NCBI GenBank assembly: GCA_963965975.1
Contig: OZ014423.1
Coordinates: 1,550,001 to 1,614,000, forward strand
DNA: 64,000 nt
Reading direction: 5' to 3'
Source: Xestospongia bergquistia
Lineage: Eukaryota > Porifera > Demospongiae > Haplosclerida > Petrosiidae
The position numbers were made by a program, and so were the translations under genes. The notes under the pieces were generated by a model, which searched no databases, was not told where the DNA came from, and saw only the letters and a list, made by a program, of their open reading frames with translations. Positions 34,412 to 45,900 of this stretch are shown in pieces (within the stretch, counting starts at the first letter, position 1; every line of letters starts with the position of its first letter).

Positions 34412-37400
34412 GACAGAGAGAGAGACAGAGAGAGAGAGAGAGACAGACAGAGAGAGAGTAATTTATTTAATATTCATAACATTTACTGATGCATCTCCTT
34501 GAAGTCTAGTAGTGGCAGTGGGTGCAGCAGAAGTGGGTGGAGCTCTAGAAGGAGGAAGGGCTGCAGTGGATAAAGCAGTTGTGGGTGTAGTGGGGAGAGC
34601 TCTAGTGGAAGGAGGGGGTGCAGTAGATGAAGCTGTCACACGAGTAGTAGGTGGAGCTCTAGTGGAAGGAGGGGGTGCAGTAGATGAAGTTGTCACATGA
34701 GTAGTAGGTGGAGCTCTAGTAGGAGGAGGGGCTGCAATGGATGAAGCAGTCATGGGTGTACTTGGTGGAGCTCTAGTAGGAGGAGGGGCTGCAATGGATG
34801 AAGCAGTCATGGGTGTACTTGGTGGAACTCTAGTGAGAGTGGCTGTTGTAGATGAAGCTGTCACACGAGTAGTAAGTGGAACACTGGTGGGAGGGGCTGT
34901 AGCTGTTAGTGTTTGACTAGAAGCTGTGACTTGTGTAGTTGATATAGGCAGATATGCCCTTGGTATAGGTGTAATGTGAGAAAGTCCTCCTTGTTGAAGA
35001 GGTCTTGATACAGGAGCATATGGTTGTAGAGGAGTAGAACTTAGAAGGGGTGTGGTTTGATAAGGAGATGCCATCATTTGAGAGAAAATAGGAGGCCGCA
35101 TACTTTGAAGTTGAGGCTGACCAACTGAAGGTTGTGGAAAAGTCTTAGAAACTGTAGTACTTGGGGCCTGCATTGCTTGAGTAGCTGTGGTGGTCCCAAG
35201 TGCTATTCTTTGAGACATATTTGCAGATGGAGGTGGTGTCCCTTGAGGAGTTTGACTAATTGGAGTCCCCAGATGTTGTGCTCTTTGTGGACCAAGAGAT
35301 GGAGGCAAACTTGCAGTGGGGTTAATTTGACTAAAAGCTTGAGACAAACTAGGGGTTTGTGGAGTTGCCAAATTAAATTTAGATATTGGAGAAGACCCTG
35401 CTGAGGTAGATGGAGGTCTCATTAAAGTAGGTGGGGTCACGGAAGATGACACTCCTGGTTGATTAACAGGAGGTGTGGCACTAGGTGGACCAATATTACT
35501 GCCTTGTTTGGGAGTCATGGTTGCTAGTGGTTGGGTCTGAGGGTGTCCTGTCAAAGCACTGACAGAAAAACCCAAACTATCAGTTGGGCGAACTGGTCCA
35601 ATCGTACCCTGACTGGTCAGACCAGATTGACCAGTATTGACACTAGTAGTGGTGTTAGGAAGAAGATTAGCAGCTGATACCACTGGAAGTGGCTGAGGTG
35701 GTTTAACAATCTCCCTAAGTTGATTGTGAGGACAGTCTTCTTTTACAACAGAGTAGGGCATTAAATCTCCATTAGTGGAATAGAGCAAAAGTAAAGGACA
35801 CGGAGGAATAGTTAGTACATCATCTAAACAGAGAAATGAGATATAATGCATATTTTCAAAATTACTGACTGATTTCTATTGGTTGAGTTGATGAGAAGTC
35901 CAGGTCCATTCCAGCAACAAAATGTTCATCACATCCGTCACTAAGTGGTATCTCAGCACGTCCTGTTTCCTCGGTATTCCACTTCTCCCAATTCTAAGAG
36001 AGGGAGAGAGAATGTGCAACTTCACTTGCACTTGACAAGTGAACTTACTCCAGTATCAGGAGATTGACCAATTACGGCAACTTCTAGTGCATTACCAGAA
36101 CCACTTAACACAACTTTCCTATAAAAACGAAACTCATCATTGAAAACAAAGATAACCAATAGTCACTATACCAAGGTTGAATACAACAAAAGTAAATATG
36201 ATAAGCATTAAGTCCAGTACCAAAATGGACATCGTCAAAATCAATAATAACAGGAGCTTTGTCTTTCTGAAAAATGAAATTGCAATAACATCAAGAAAAT
36301 GATATGTACTCACTGATGTTACTATGACAACCAGACTACATAATGGTGGCAGCCCATTCGGATCTGGAGGTTCTTGTTGACAGTATATGGCTACAAACTC
36401 ATAAGTACTGATCCAATGAAGGTCAACAACTAATAAATATTGAGAGAAAGAATGAATATTAAAGATACAGCAATATCATACCTTGTTTAGGTTCACCATT
36501 AAAAATATTTGGACATGGTATCTCTTTTTTTGGCTTCATATCCTTCCAATATAAACAAAATTATAAATACAAGTTTAATCAATCTATGTCCTACGTTGGT
36601 CAGCTGTAAAATGCTACCATTTTTAAGACCAACAGCTATTTGTTTCCCTTTGGGGCTCCAGCATACTAAGGAGAGAGAAGTTACAACTCATGATCATATT
36701 GTACTTACAACATGTTGCTCCAATGTTATTATCAACAGGACCAACGGCTTCAGCACTACCTTGAGTTACCTTCAGTAAAACTAAAGCATTAGTAGACAGT
36801 AGTATGGCTAATAGCTCAGGTGCAGCGCCTGTATTCCAAACTATAGAATTAATGGATGTATCTGGAAGGACAAAGAATGAAGTCTGTTTTATGAGAAGGT
36901 GAATTGCTTACTTTGTGTAACCTTCAAGTTGGCAGAGGCAAATGGAGACTGGGTACCCTAATAATAATACATATTTAAATGATTAGTTTATTTAAAGACA
37001 TACTCTGCTAGAATATAGCGTTTTGAGGTTATAGAAGTGACAAAGGATAGATTGAGATGTTCTCAGACAAACGCACAAAAAAGAATGAGTACAGTTCAAT
37101 GAGATATGTAGAGGAGGACATGATAATGGTACATGTACTGGATTAAGGGAACTTAAAGGAGCTATACAATGAGAGAAACAGCACCGTAAATAACTGGTAA
37201 TAAGTGATAATAGCTTCATACCAGTTACTTTGCGCTGACTGTCATCTTGTGCTATATCATGAAGTGCAGCGGTCTCAAAGATGAATAGACCTAGAAAAAA
37301 GTCTGTGTATGATATTTACAGACACATTTCAAACCTTGCATTGTTCCTATACATGTTAAACCATATGTACTGGCCGTTGCTAAAAGAGAAACCCTTTGCT

Positions 37401-37574
37401 GTGTGGAGTTGGTAGGCGGAGCTACCTGAACTTTCCTCAGCTGACGAAAGTAGAAGTTCTGAGGTTGCAAAATTAGGAATAAAGGATGTAAAATTTGTAA
37501 GTTTTTTTTATCGAATCTGACTGACAACGAACTGAAAAGATATCATTGCTTACTTTAATATCTTTCTCAGCCAT
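28638..37574 (-). CDS. NUP214: Nucleoporin Nup214 (cytoplasmic-face nuclear pore protein)
   Basis: The N-terminal exons encode the seven-bladed propeller: 37574-37554, 37458-37335, 37290-37222, 37161-37004, 36957-36912, 36861-36709, 36665-36595, 36542-36482, 36429-36314, 36266-36172, 36118-36049, 35993-35870 and the start of 35823-34487. Landmarks are QRVSLLATASTYGLTCIG, CWSPKGKQIAVGLKNGS, VVDLHWISTYEFVAIYC and NWEKW ... RAEIPLSDG. Ser/Thr/Pro-rich linker, then coiled-coil exons (34359-34294 and following, to about 33000) match the Nup88-binding region (VLRNQRKIIKNQ). A 3.1 kb exon, 32849-29749, encodes a Ser/Thr-rich repeat region, and small exons carry the FG tail (FGSLGGSGSMGGG, MPTFGGLAQ). 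The last exon, 28668-28638, ends NFSSWR, like the GFGGWRS end in vertebrates. FG dipeptides are strikingly sparse for this family. Confidence 0.93.
30605..30960 (-). repeat. 132 bp tandem repeat, about 2.7 copies
   Basis: The phrase TTGAGACATTGTGGTAGTTT recurs at 30631, 30763 and about 30895, a 132 bp period (44 codons). Copies differ at only a few bases. The unit encodes SQTTTMSQQPSSQPPTFGIS and on, with one FG per unit in two of the copies. Confidence 0.92.
32461..32572 (-). repeat. GGTCC(A/T) hexamer array encoding poly(Gly-Pro)
   Basis: About 18 consecutive six-base units encode a run of alternating Gly and Pro on the minus strand. Alternation between GGTCCA and GGTCCT suggests higher-order duplication within the array. 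Confidence 0.92.
34372..34459 (-). repeat. (AG)n/(ACAG) microsatellite in Nup214 intron
   Basis: A GA-rich plus-strand run interrupted by ACAG lies just upstream, in transcript terms, of the exon starting at 34359. It forms a CU-rich tract before the 3' splice site GGTTAG. A similar block lies at 33541-33614. Confidence 0.85.
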
Positions 37575-38353
37575 TTCTTCACATACATGTGCAAGTGAAG
37601 GGGTTAATAAAACATCACGTGCTATATTAGTTATTATTATTATTAAGTTTATTGACATTAATAACTTTATAATACATGTGTGCAATTTTTAAAAAGTAAG
37701 AAAATAAATTATACACTCTATTGAAAATTAAAAACAGAAATAACTTAATTAAACAGGAGCAGTCTTTGAGACATCAAAACATTATATGTATCTAATGATG
37801 TGATACAGAGGATAGGTGGGCATAGGATGATGATAATATAAGTGATATAGATAATATAACAACAACACTGTCTCTGACAGCTAAGGACGTAGAGATAGAG
37901 AAAAAAACAGACAATATGCCATAGTTATGTAACAAATGTGAAATCATGTGCAGTCAGTGGAATCCAATTCTTATTAACAATGTTGAAATCCCTTGTTCAA
38001 ACTACAGAGAAATTGAAAGAAAAAATAAATGTAATGACAATATTATAACAACCTAATATATGAATGTTTTGATATCTATAGAGTCTATTTGACAACATGA
38101 AGTTGTAATACAATATACAACTATGTCATGTTGTTCATTTCAATGTAACCATACTCTAATGAAATATGCATGAATTGTGAATAATGACAGCTAATGTGTA
38201 CTCAGATTTTGGGCGGGATGCATTACATGATGAACAATTGATACATGTCAGGAGGTATTATGTGAGTATGCATACGCCCATGTTCACAGCACCTCAACGA
38301 GACACGCCACCCAGTTACAAGCTTTGTTATAGTAGAAGGGCGGATAATAACCT
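37575..38353. other. Intergenic region upstream of Nup214
   Basis: This AT-rich stretch separates the Nup214 start from the last recognised cyclin J exon, both on the minus strand. It must hold the Nup214 promoter. A short motif-poor open stretch near 38210-38280 (minus) could be a further cyclin J exon, but nothing supports it. Confidence 0.4.
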
Positions 38354-39769
38354 TTAACACATGAACCTCTTTACAATAATATTATGTATTGTTGTTATAG
38401 TTATTAACCTGAGCATAAGGCTTGCAATAGGCTCGAGGTTTTCAAGTGAATAAGAGGTAGCTTCCTCAAGTTGTAAGCTCCATGCAGTTCCCATTCCAGA
38501 ACAAAATCTTGCTACGCAGACTGCAGCAGCAGCTACTTCTGATGGTTTGTAAGAGAGAAATGAACTGTCTAAAATGAAGGGAAATAGCACTCATATAGTT
38601 GTGTTACATTAAATACATTTGTGTAAAAATGCACAGCTGCAATATGAAGTAACATATGTATACAGATGTGTGTTTCCTGTGGTACCTCTTAAGGTTGTCT
38701 CCATAAAGTAAGTGGAAAATTCTTGTAATTGATTGTTCAGTAATTTTTGTTCCCGTTGAGATAAATTTATTGATGCATCTTTCATACTTAAGTGCAAATA
38801 GTAGTCTACAAAATGTGCTGCAGATGGATGAAACACGGACCATTTGAAATATTTTAGAGTGTATAGTTCTAAAGTGTGGAATTCTTGACGTGAGTATGTT
38901 TCCATGTTACTGGTACTGTTCATGTGAGCAGCATGCTGGAGCATTTCAATAGTTGGTAAATGGTCATCAGATTCTTCAGCTTTAGCTGTGCAGGAGAGAA
39001 GAAAATAAATGTGATACTGATTAATTAATGTGATAAATGAGATATTAAGTTACAGTCATATAGGAAAAAATTGTTAGTATTATTCTGGTACATGGATAAC
39101 AATAAAAGTGAAATTGTAATAAAGTTATTATTTCTCTAAGCTGAGTTTCGGTTAGAACTATGGCCAACAGACAATTTTGTACATGTAGCCACAACTTCCT
39201 TAACAACAACATAATTGGGTAGCTACTGGCTTCTTACCTGCTATGAGGAGACAGGTGAGTGCCATAAGTCTCAGCCTGTATTCCATAACGTTATGTCCAT
39301 CCATGAAATGGTCCATTAGTCTTACAGCAAAGTGTCGTATCCCTGTAGAAATATCCAGCTCTTTGCAGACAGCTGTAAGGAAATCCACTATTTCTTCTCG
39401 ACAGTAAAGTTGAGGAGATTTGAATTGGAGCTTGTTTAAACTGTTTTCTCTTTTTCTTAGCGTTTTATGGATGTCTTCAGCTAGCTCTGTTTCCCACCAT
39501 GCTGGAGCCTTCGGTGCTGTGGTGGAGCTCGTAAGTGGCTTGTATTGAGGTTGAGTAAACGATGTTTGAGCAATTGTTGGAGTATAAGTGCTCGCTGGAC
39601 CAATCCCGTAGCTGTCAAGAGAGCAGAATGTTGCTGCTGGTAGTACAAAGTCATGGTAGATCTCAGCCTGCAACCAGCTCGTTTCAAGAAGAACAGCTTC
39701 GTCTTGCAGGTAACTATAGGTCGGTACAACAGCAGCGGGGTAACTCTCGACTGTACAGGCCATTGTCAT
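38354..39769 (-). CDS. CCNJ: Cyclin J-like protein
   Basis: Exons 39769-39238, 38985-38686 and 38568-38354 (minus strand) encode about 348 aa. A family-typical start to the cyclin box is visible: APAWWETELAEDIHKTLRKR, FKSPQLYCREEIVDFLTAVC and RHFAVRLMDHFMDGHNV. It continues across the first splice with CLLIA-AKAEESDDHLPTIEML, which aligns with [21 protein letters not shown] of human cyclin J. LYTLKYFKWSVFHPSAAHFV is the equivalent of the second fold. The 80-residue N-terminal extension is longer than in human. The last exon may read through a possible donor (CTCAG/GTTAAT), so the C-terminus is uncertain. It is divergent with SNM1A, 186 bp apart. Confidence 0.8.
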
Positions 39770-39955
39770 AGATCGGTCGATTGGACAAAGTTCGATGTAA
39801 AGACAAGCAAAAATATTGCTGTAGACTGGATAAATGGAGAAGGTTGGTCTTTCAACTAAGTTTCAAGATTTGGACCGAAAGCTGCTTGCTTTTATAGTTG
39901 ATTGGCAGGTGCATTACCGCTCTTAGTATTATTGGAGCCATGGTTACCATTGTTT
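39770..39955. promoter_or_regulatory. Bidirectional promoter, cyclin J-like / SNM1A
   Basis: These 186 bp lie between the two divergent start codons. A perfect CRE palindrome, TGACGTCA, sits at 39957-39964, overlapping the SNM1A start codon. No TATA box is evident. Confidence 0.5.
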
Positions 39956-42900
39956 ATGACGTCATTAAAATCAGCTGTTCCACCATGTGCCCAAATGGGA
40001 AAAATGGCAGCCCATCTGAAGGAAAGAAAAAGAGTCTCTCTGTCGCTCTCCAGGAAAAGAAAAGAAGACAAAAAGGATGAGGTTGCTCTCAAAATGGAAA
40101 TGGATAAATTGAAAGAGCCTTGTACTAGTAAGAAAATAAAACACGATGTTGACAATAATCCTGTAGCTCCGACCCCAATCACTCTGACCACCAAAGAAGA
40201 AGAAAAAGACGTAACTTTACCACCTAAAGACTGTTCTATTGCAACTAGATTAGAAGATATTACCAGTTCCCCTGAAATAGAAGGCCAATTTCAAGAAAAG
40301 GGGCGTGATGAGATGTTAATAACTGTTAATAACATTATGTCCGTCAACTCTCTTAGCGATAAACTAAGTACTTGTAGATCCATGACTGTGGGATCAGCAA
40401 TTAATGGTTCAGTTCAACACTCAACTACTATTGCCCTATCTTCTACATATAGTGCTGTTAATGTTGCCACTTCACCTCAAATAAAAACACTCTTACACTC
40501 AAGTAGTCATAAGAGTTTGAAGAGAAAACATGAGTTACATGACACTTCTCAAAGAAGTCTAGATTGCTTTTTTAGTCCTGTTAAGAGATTATCTCCATCA
40601 ACTGACATACAGTGTTCGTCAGTAAGCGGTATGTCCTTATCTTGTTCAACTCATATCAAACCTGTCAATCTAGTTGAACCAGTTTCAAAGACTAGTACTA
40701 CCGATTCTAAACCTCGATATTCAAGATCTGGTGAATGTATTCCTCGTCCACTTCTGAAGACGTCATTATCATGGCCAATATCCTCATCTCAGCAAGGGTC
40801 TAGCAGACAGAAACCTCAACGTGAATATACCTGTCCATCATACAAATGGATTCCTGGTTAGTGAATATATCCATGCTAGTTATTAAGGTGTTGTGTTAAG
40901 TGGCTGTTGTTTATATAACAACTATATAGTTTGTCTTTTGTTAGTTATTTTTTAGACTTGTCAACATACTATTACATTACATGTATATTATATGCAAAGT
41001 GTTTATACTTATTGATAGTTTAACCCACTTTGTGTCACTTGTGGAGGCAACTACTCCTTTGAGTATGCAAATAAACTTTAAGGTTTCGTTTTTGTTTTGT
41101 GTACAGACTTTAAAAGGTAGGAGGATACTAGCATTTCTTCAAATTCTAATATGCTGACTAGGAACTCCAAGTCTGACTTAGAATTATACATTTGTTTATG
41201 GAATGACAGATTACAAGTTCGTTATGGTTCAATGACTTTGACTACAGATATTGCAATTATTAGTCTTAATTGATTTCTTTAGTCATTAATTGTGCATGTG
41301 AAACTTGTTCACTAATTACTAGTGATTCATGTTAACATGTAATATTGTTTACTAGTGCTACATCTTAACATGTTATCATGTACTTTTGTGTACCAGAAAT
41401 ACATGTTAACATGATTGTTGTGTACTAAATAATCAACATAAATTTGTATGCATCAACATAATTATGCAGCCTTGGTTCATGCTTAGATGCTTATAAAGTA
41501 GATACTATTTGTTCAATATCTTGTGTTAATCACCTCTGAATGATTAAAAGACAATTCTTATTGATATAGAAGAGGGAACATATGTCGTATACTTTATCAT
41601 CTGCTTTGACTTTCCAGTCTTTTATTGCACCTTTGCTTTCAATATTAGTATCTTCAATAGTATCTTTTATTTTTCTTTTAGAAACTAAAATTACAGTGGA
41701 TGCCTTTAGTTATGGTACTATTCCAAATTGTGAAGCTTATTTTCTCTCTCATTTTCATTCTGATCATTATATGGGACTGACAAAACACTTTAATCATAAT
41801 ATTTATTGTTCCAAGGTATATACTCACTATAGTCAATTACATGTTCATTAATTTATTATATATTCATCATTGTGTCATTACATTCTATTGTGTACATAAG
41901 TCCCTCTGTTTTGAAAATAAACTCATCTCACAATTTCAATCATACATGGTGATGTCCCTTTTCTTGTTTAACTAGTTTTCTAAACCTGTTTTAAATACAG
42001 GCCACAGCTAATTTGGTTTGTCAACAACTCAAGGTGCAGTCTGATCTCGTTCATGCTTTACCTATAGATGAAAGTTGTACCATAGCTACAGGAGTTGAAG
42101 TAATTCTATTGGATGCTAACCAGTAAGAACTAACAATATATAATGCAGTATATTATGCACCTGTTCCTTGTGTTCTATTAATTCTCCTCTATTCATGACA
42201 CAGTGTCATATAAAGGGGTTGGATTTGCAGTGAGATTCATCTTGTTAGCTAGATGGAATCTCAGATAACACCTCAATTTATCTGTGATATTGATTTCAAC
42301 TATTGTGTATCAATTGTTTTAAGCAGTGCATCTTATACTGGGTAACCCCTTTCATTTGTTGCAATAAATTAATGGCCTACATTTAGTTTACTCGTCTTAT
42401 TTATTCTGTAATGTTCCTAGTACATTTTCCTTCCTATAGTTGTCCGGGTTCTGTTATGTTCCTCTTCAAACTATCCTGTGGAAAAACCATTTTACACATA
42501 GGTGTGCAACCATATAGTGAAGTAATTATGTCTACATTGATTGGTAGGTGATTTCAGAGCTGACAAATCAATGCAATATAACAGGTATCTACAAAACTGT
42601 CATATAAATTCTCTCTTCTTGGATACCACGTGAGTTCAGCTTGAAAACTCGATTCTTATTTATTAACTCTTTATATGTGATGTGTGTAATAGTGATTGTA
42701 AAGTGTATGCTATCTCTTTCTCTAGTTATTGTAGTTCACGTTATGATTTCCCATCTCAAGATTCAGTCATTGAGTTTGTTGTAGACGTAGCTCTGAAGAG
42801 ATTGGTGAAGCAACCAGATACTTTAATTGTCTGTGGCACTTATACTATTGGTAAAGAGAAGATTTTTTTAGGTTAGTTAGTATTTGTACTAGTAGTAAAT

Positions 42901-45900
42901 TTGATGATGCAGGTGTCCTCTTACACACGTAGTCCCTTTAAACAAAGAGTATCATACTAGTACTTTTGAGGGGAAGCCTGGTCTTAAATCTTGGTTGTTG
43001 AAGTAATCTTTGACAGTAGATGATCACATGTGTTTACAAGCTACATTTGCATGAGTGTGCATGTGTTTAGTAAAGATGTGGTAACAGAAGGCAGGTTACT
43101 TTTAAATTAAGTTATACTACTACTACTAATAATAAACCACAATACTATAACTTGACTAACTTATGGAGTAATGAACAACACTTATAGAATACTACCTAGA
43201 ATTGTACATGTGTGTCCACATGGTTTAAAGATATTAGAAATTTTGACTGTTTGATTTTAAAAAGCACATAGACCTAACCACCCCTTCTCTGTGATAGTTT
43301 GAATTTGAGCTGGGCTAGTAAGTTATTTCCTCCTCCTTGTTACTGGAGCTAAAGGAGATAGTGGGTCTAAGTCAACAGACTCTTTCTAAGCTCCTCTTGG
43401 CCCTCCTCTCTCTCAGATAGGACAGTACGGTTGACTGTTTAAAGTTTGGGGAGGTTCTAGTTGACCATAGTGGTCTCTCTAACACAAACTATTAGACCAG
43501 AGAACAATGTCTCTCTTACTAATGTTTACTACCTCTATGTATACTATAGGATAATAACTGTAGTGTATGTTAAGTGATTAATAGTTAATTCAAACATTAC
43601 ATGATCCACTAATATTACAAATACTACTTCTAGGTTGTTATGTAAGGTAACTTAGTCTTTCTTCACATAGTATTAGTATTGTAGTACATTATGTTAAAGT
43701 ATACCAGTTGTAAAGATATCTAGTTTATTGTATAGACCAGGTCATCATTTCTTGTTCTAATAAGATTTAAGTAGTACAATTATATCTCATTTCTTCTTAG
43801 TAACTGTTATATTATTAATAGTGTTTGTTAGCAAAGGGCATCATACAACCCACCCCTTCTTTGTGACAATTTGAATTTAAGTAAAGTCAATCCCTTCCTT
43901 GTGTCTAAAAAGTTCTAAGATAACAAACTCTTGCTATGGCCCTCCTCTGTCAGTAGATGTAGTAGGAAGGTTCTAACTAACCAGACCACTACCAAAGTGA
44001 AGGATTAGTGTATAATAAATTTATTCTATTATGTATTAATCATTAATTTGGTTACAGACCTGAAAATGTATTGTATAGAGTCTAGATTAGAAGGTTGTAA
44101 TATATCATACTTTGTGACCACTAAAAAGACTGTAATTATTGATGTGTCTATATACTAACCTTGATACTGTTTTGATTAATTATAGATGAACTGTATAGAT
44201 TCCCAAAGTGTGTCACCACTGTACCATCTGTTTTGTTCACTTATGCCTAATCAGGTTTACAGTGCCTGTGGGCAGATCCACCCCTTCTCTGTGGAATGTT
44301 TGAATTCAATGTTTTGAAGGCTAAACAGATAGGAGATTTAAGTCAACAAACTCTTGCTAAGCCCCTCATGACCCTCCTCTCTCTCAGTAGATGTAGAGGG
44401 AGGTTCTAACTAACCAGACCACTACCAAAGAGAAGGGTTAGTGTATTCAAACTAGCCACAGACCAGTTCTCCCTTTAAATGTGTGGGTAGATGATCACTG
44501 CTTGTTTATAAATACCTTACTCTCAAAGTGAACAGACAATATATCCTATAAGTTATTTAATTACTATTCCTAATAAGAGTTCTTCTCTATGCAAACAGAA
44601 ATAATTTAGATGTATGGTGCCTAAACTTTTTAGGGGATAGAGATAGGTCCAGTCTTGGACTCATATACTGAGCAACCTCCATTATTTAAATTGCTTATCT
44701 CCAATAGACCACTTGACTATTACTGATCCCTAATAATGGACTATGGATACAACTTAGTCATCATATAACTTGCTAAACAGTTAATATTTCCTTTACTTGT
44801 TTCTGTCCACATTAAAGTCAATTTATTAATGTATTAATAAGGTCTTAATTTTATACTATATGTATGAGATAGAATTTAAAACATTATCTATTACTGTCCA
44901 TGTGTCACTCATATGATAAGACAAGATCCATCCTATTTTATTGTTAGTGTTCATTTGAATATAGATACATATATATACTAGTCTACATCCTGCCCTCTAC
45001 TGACCTTTGGGTTGGTAAACAGTAACAGATAGCAGGCTCTATTGGAGGCTATTATCACAGAGACACTCCTAACTAGAATATACACAGTTCAGAGAAGTAT
45101 TTATGACAAAAGACACTATTAACTATTAACTAAATATAATAGTTATTTTAGAGTATACATCAAACTATTTGAGCAAACTGTATGGTACCTTAAGTAGAAG
45201 AATAGACTAGTTCTATTATGTATCAATCATTAATTTGGTTACAAACCTGAATGTGTATTGTATAGAGTCTAGACTTGAAGGCTGTGTATGTACTTTGTGA
45301 CCACTAAAAAGACTAACTATTGATGTGTTTGTATACTAATCTTAGTCAATGTTTGATTAATTATAGATGAACTGTATAGATTCCCAAAGTGTATCAGCAC
45401 CATCTGTTTTGTTCACTTATGTCTAATCAGGTTTACAGTGGGTAGATCCACCCCTTCTCTGTGGAATGTTTGAATTCAATATTTTGAAGGTTGAACAGAT
45501 AGGAAAGTCAACAAACTCTTGCTAAGCCCCTCATGGTCCTCCTCTCTCAGAAGATGTAGTAAGGAGGTTCTAACTAACCAGCTTTGTGTATTTAAACTAG
45601 CCACAGGCAAACTCTTATAGCCAGGTTTCTTCTTTGAGTGTGTAGTGTATTGTACCATCTCAGTCATCTTGAATGTTAATATTATGAGTTTCAGAGCTTT
45701 GTAGCAATGTTCTGTGTATCTGTCGATGGCTTATAAATGTGTGTGAACAGTTTTAGTTCTAGCAGTGGAGCTACATGTATATTTATATGTTAATGACTAT
45801 ATGAAGTAATATTTCATAATCTCAAACAATTGTTGGTATCATAACTGTGGAAAATTAGAAAATGTATCTAGTAAGTGTACAATGTTTGTATATGTAGGTA

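Noticed and set aside
36992..37219. 75-residue minus-strand frame as an independent gene
   Set aside because: Its central part is Nup214 exon 37161-37004, which joins its neighbours in phase and matches the propeller sequence.
39562..39859. Plus-strand frames of 68-69 aa over cyclin J exon 1
   Set aside because: They are antisense to a clear cyclin-box exon and lack ATG-context or family support.
41582..41681. N-terminal hydrophobic stretch before the SNM1A nuclease exon
   Set aside because: It is intron sequence read through. The acceptor TTTCTTTTAG at 41681 gives the family-matching junction.
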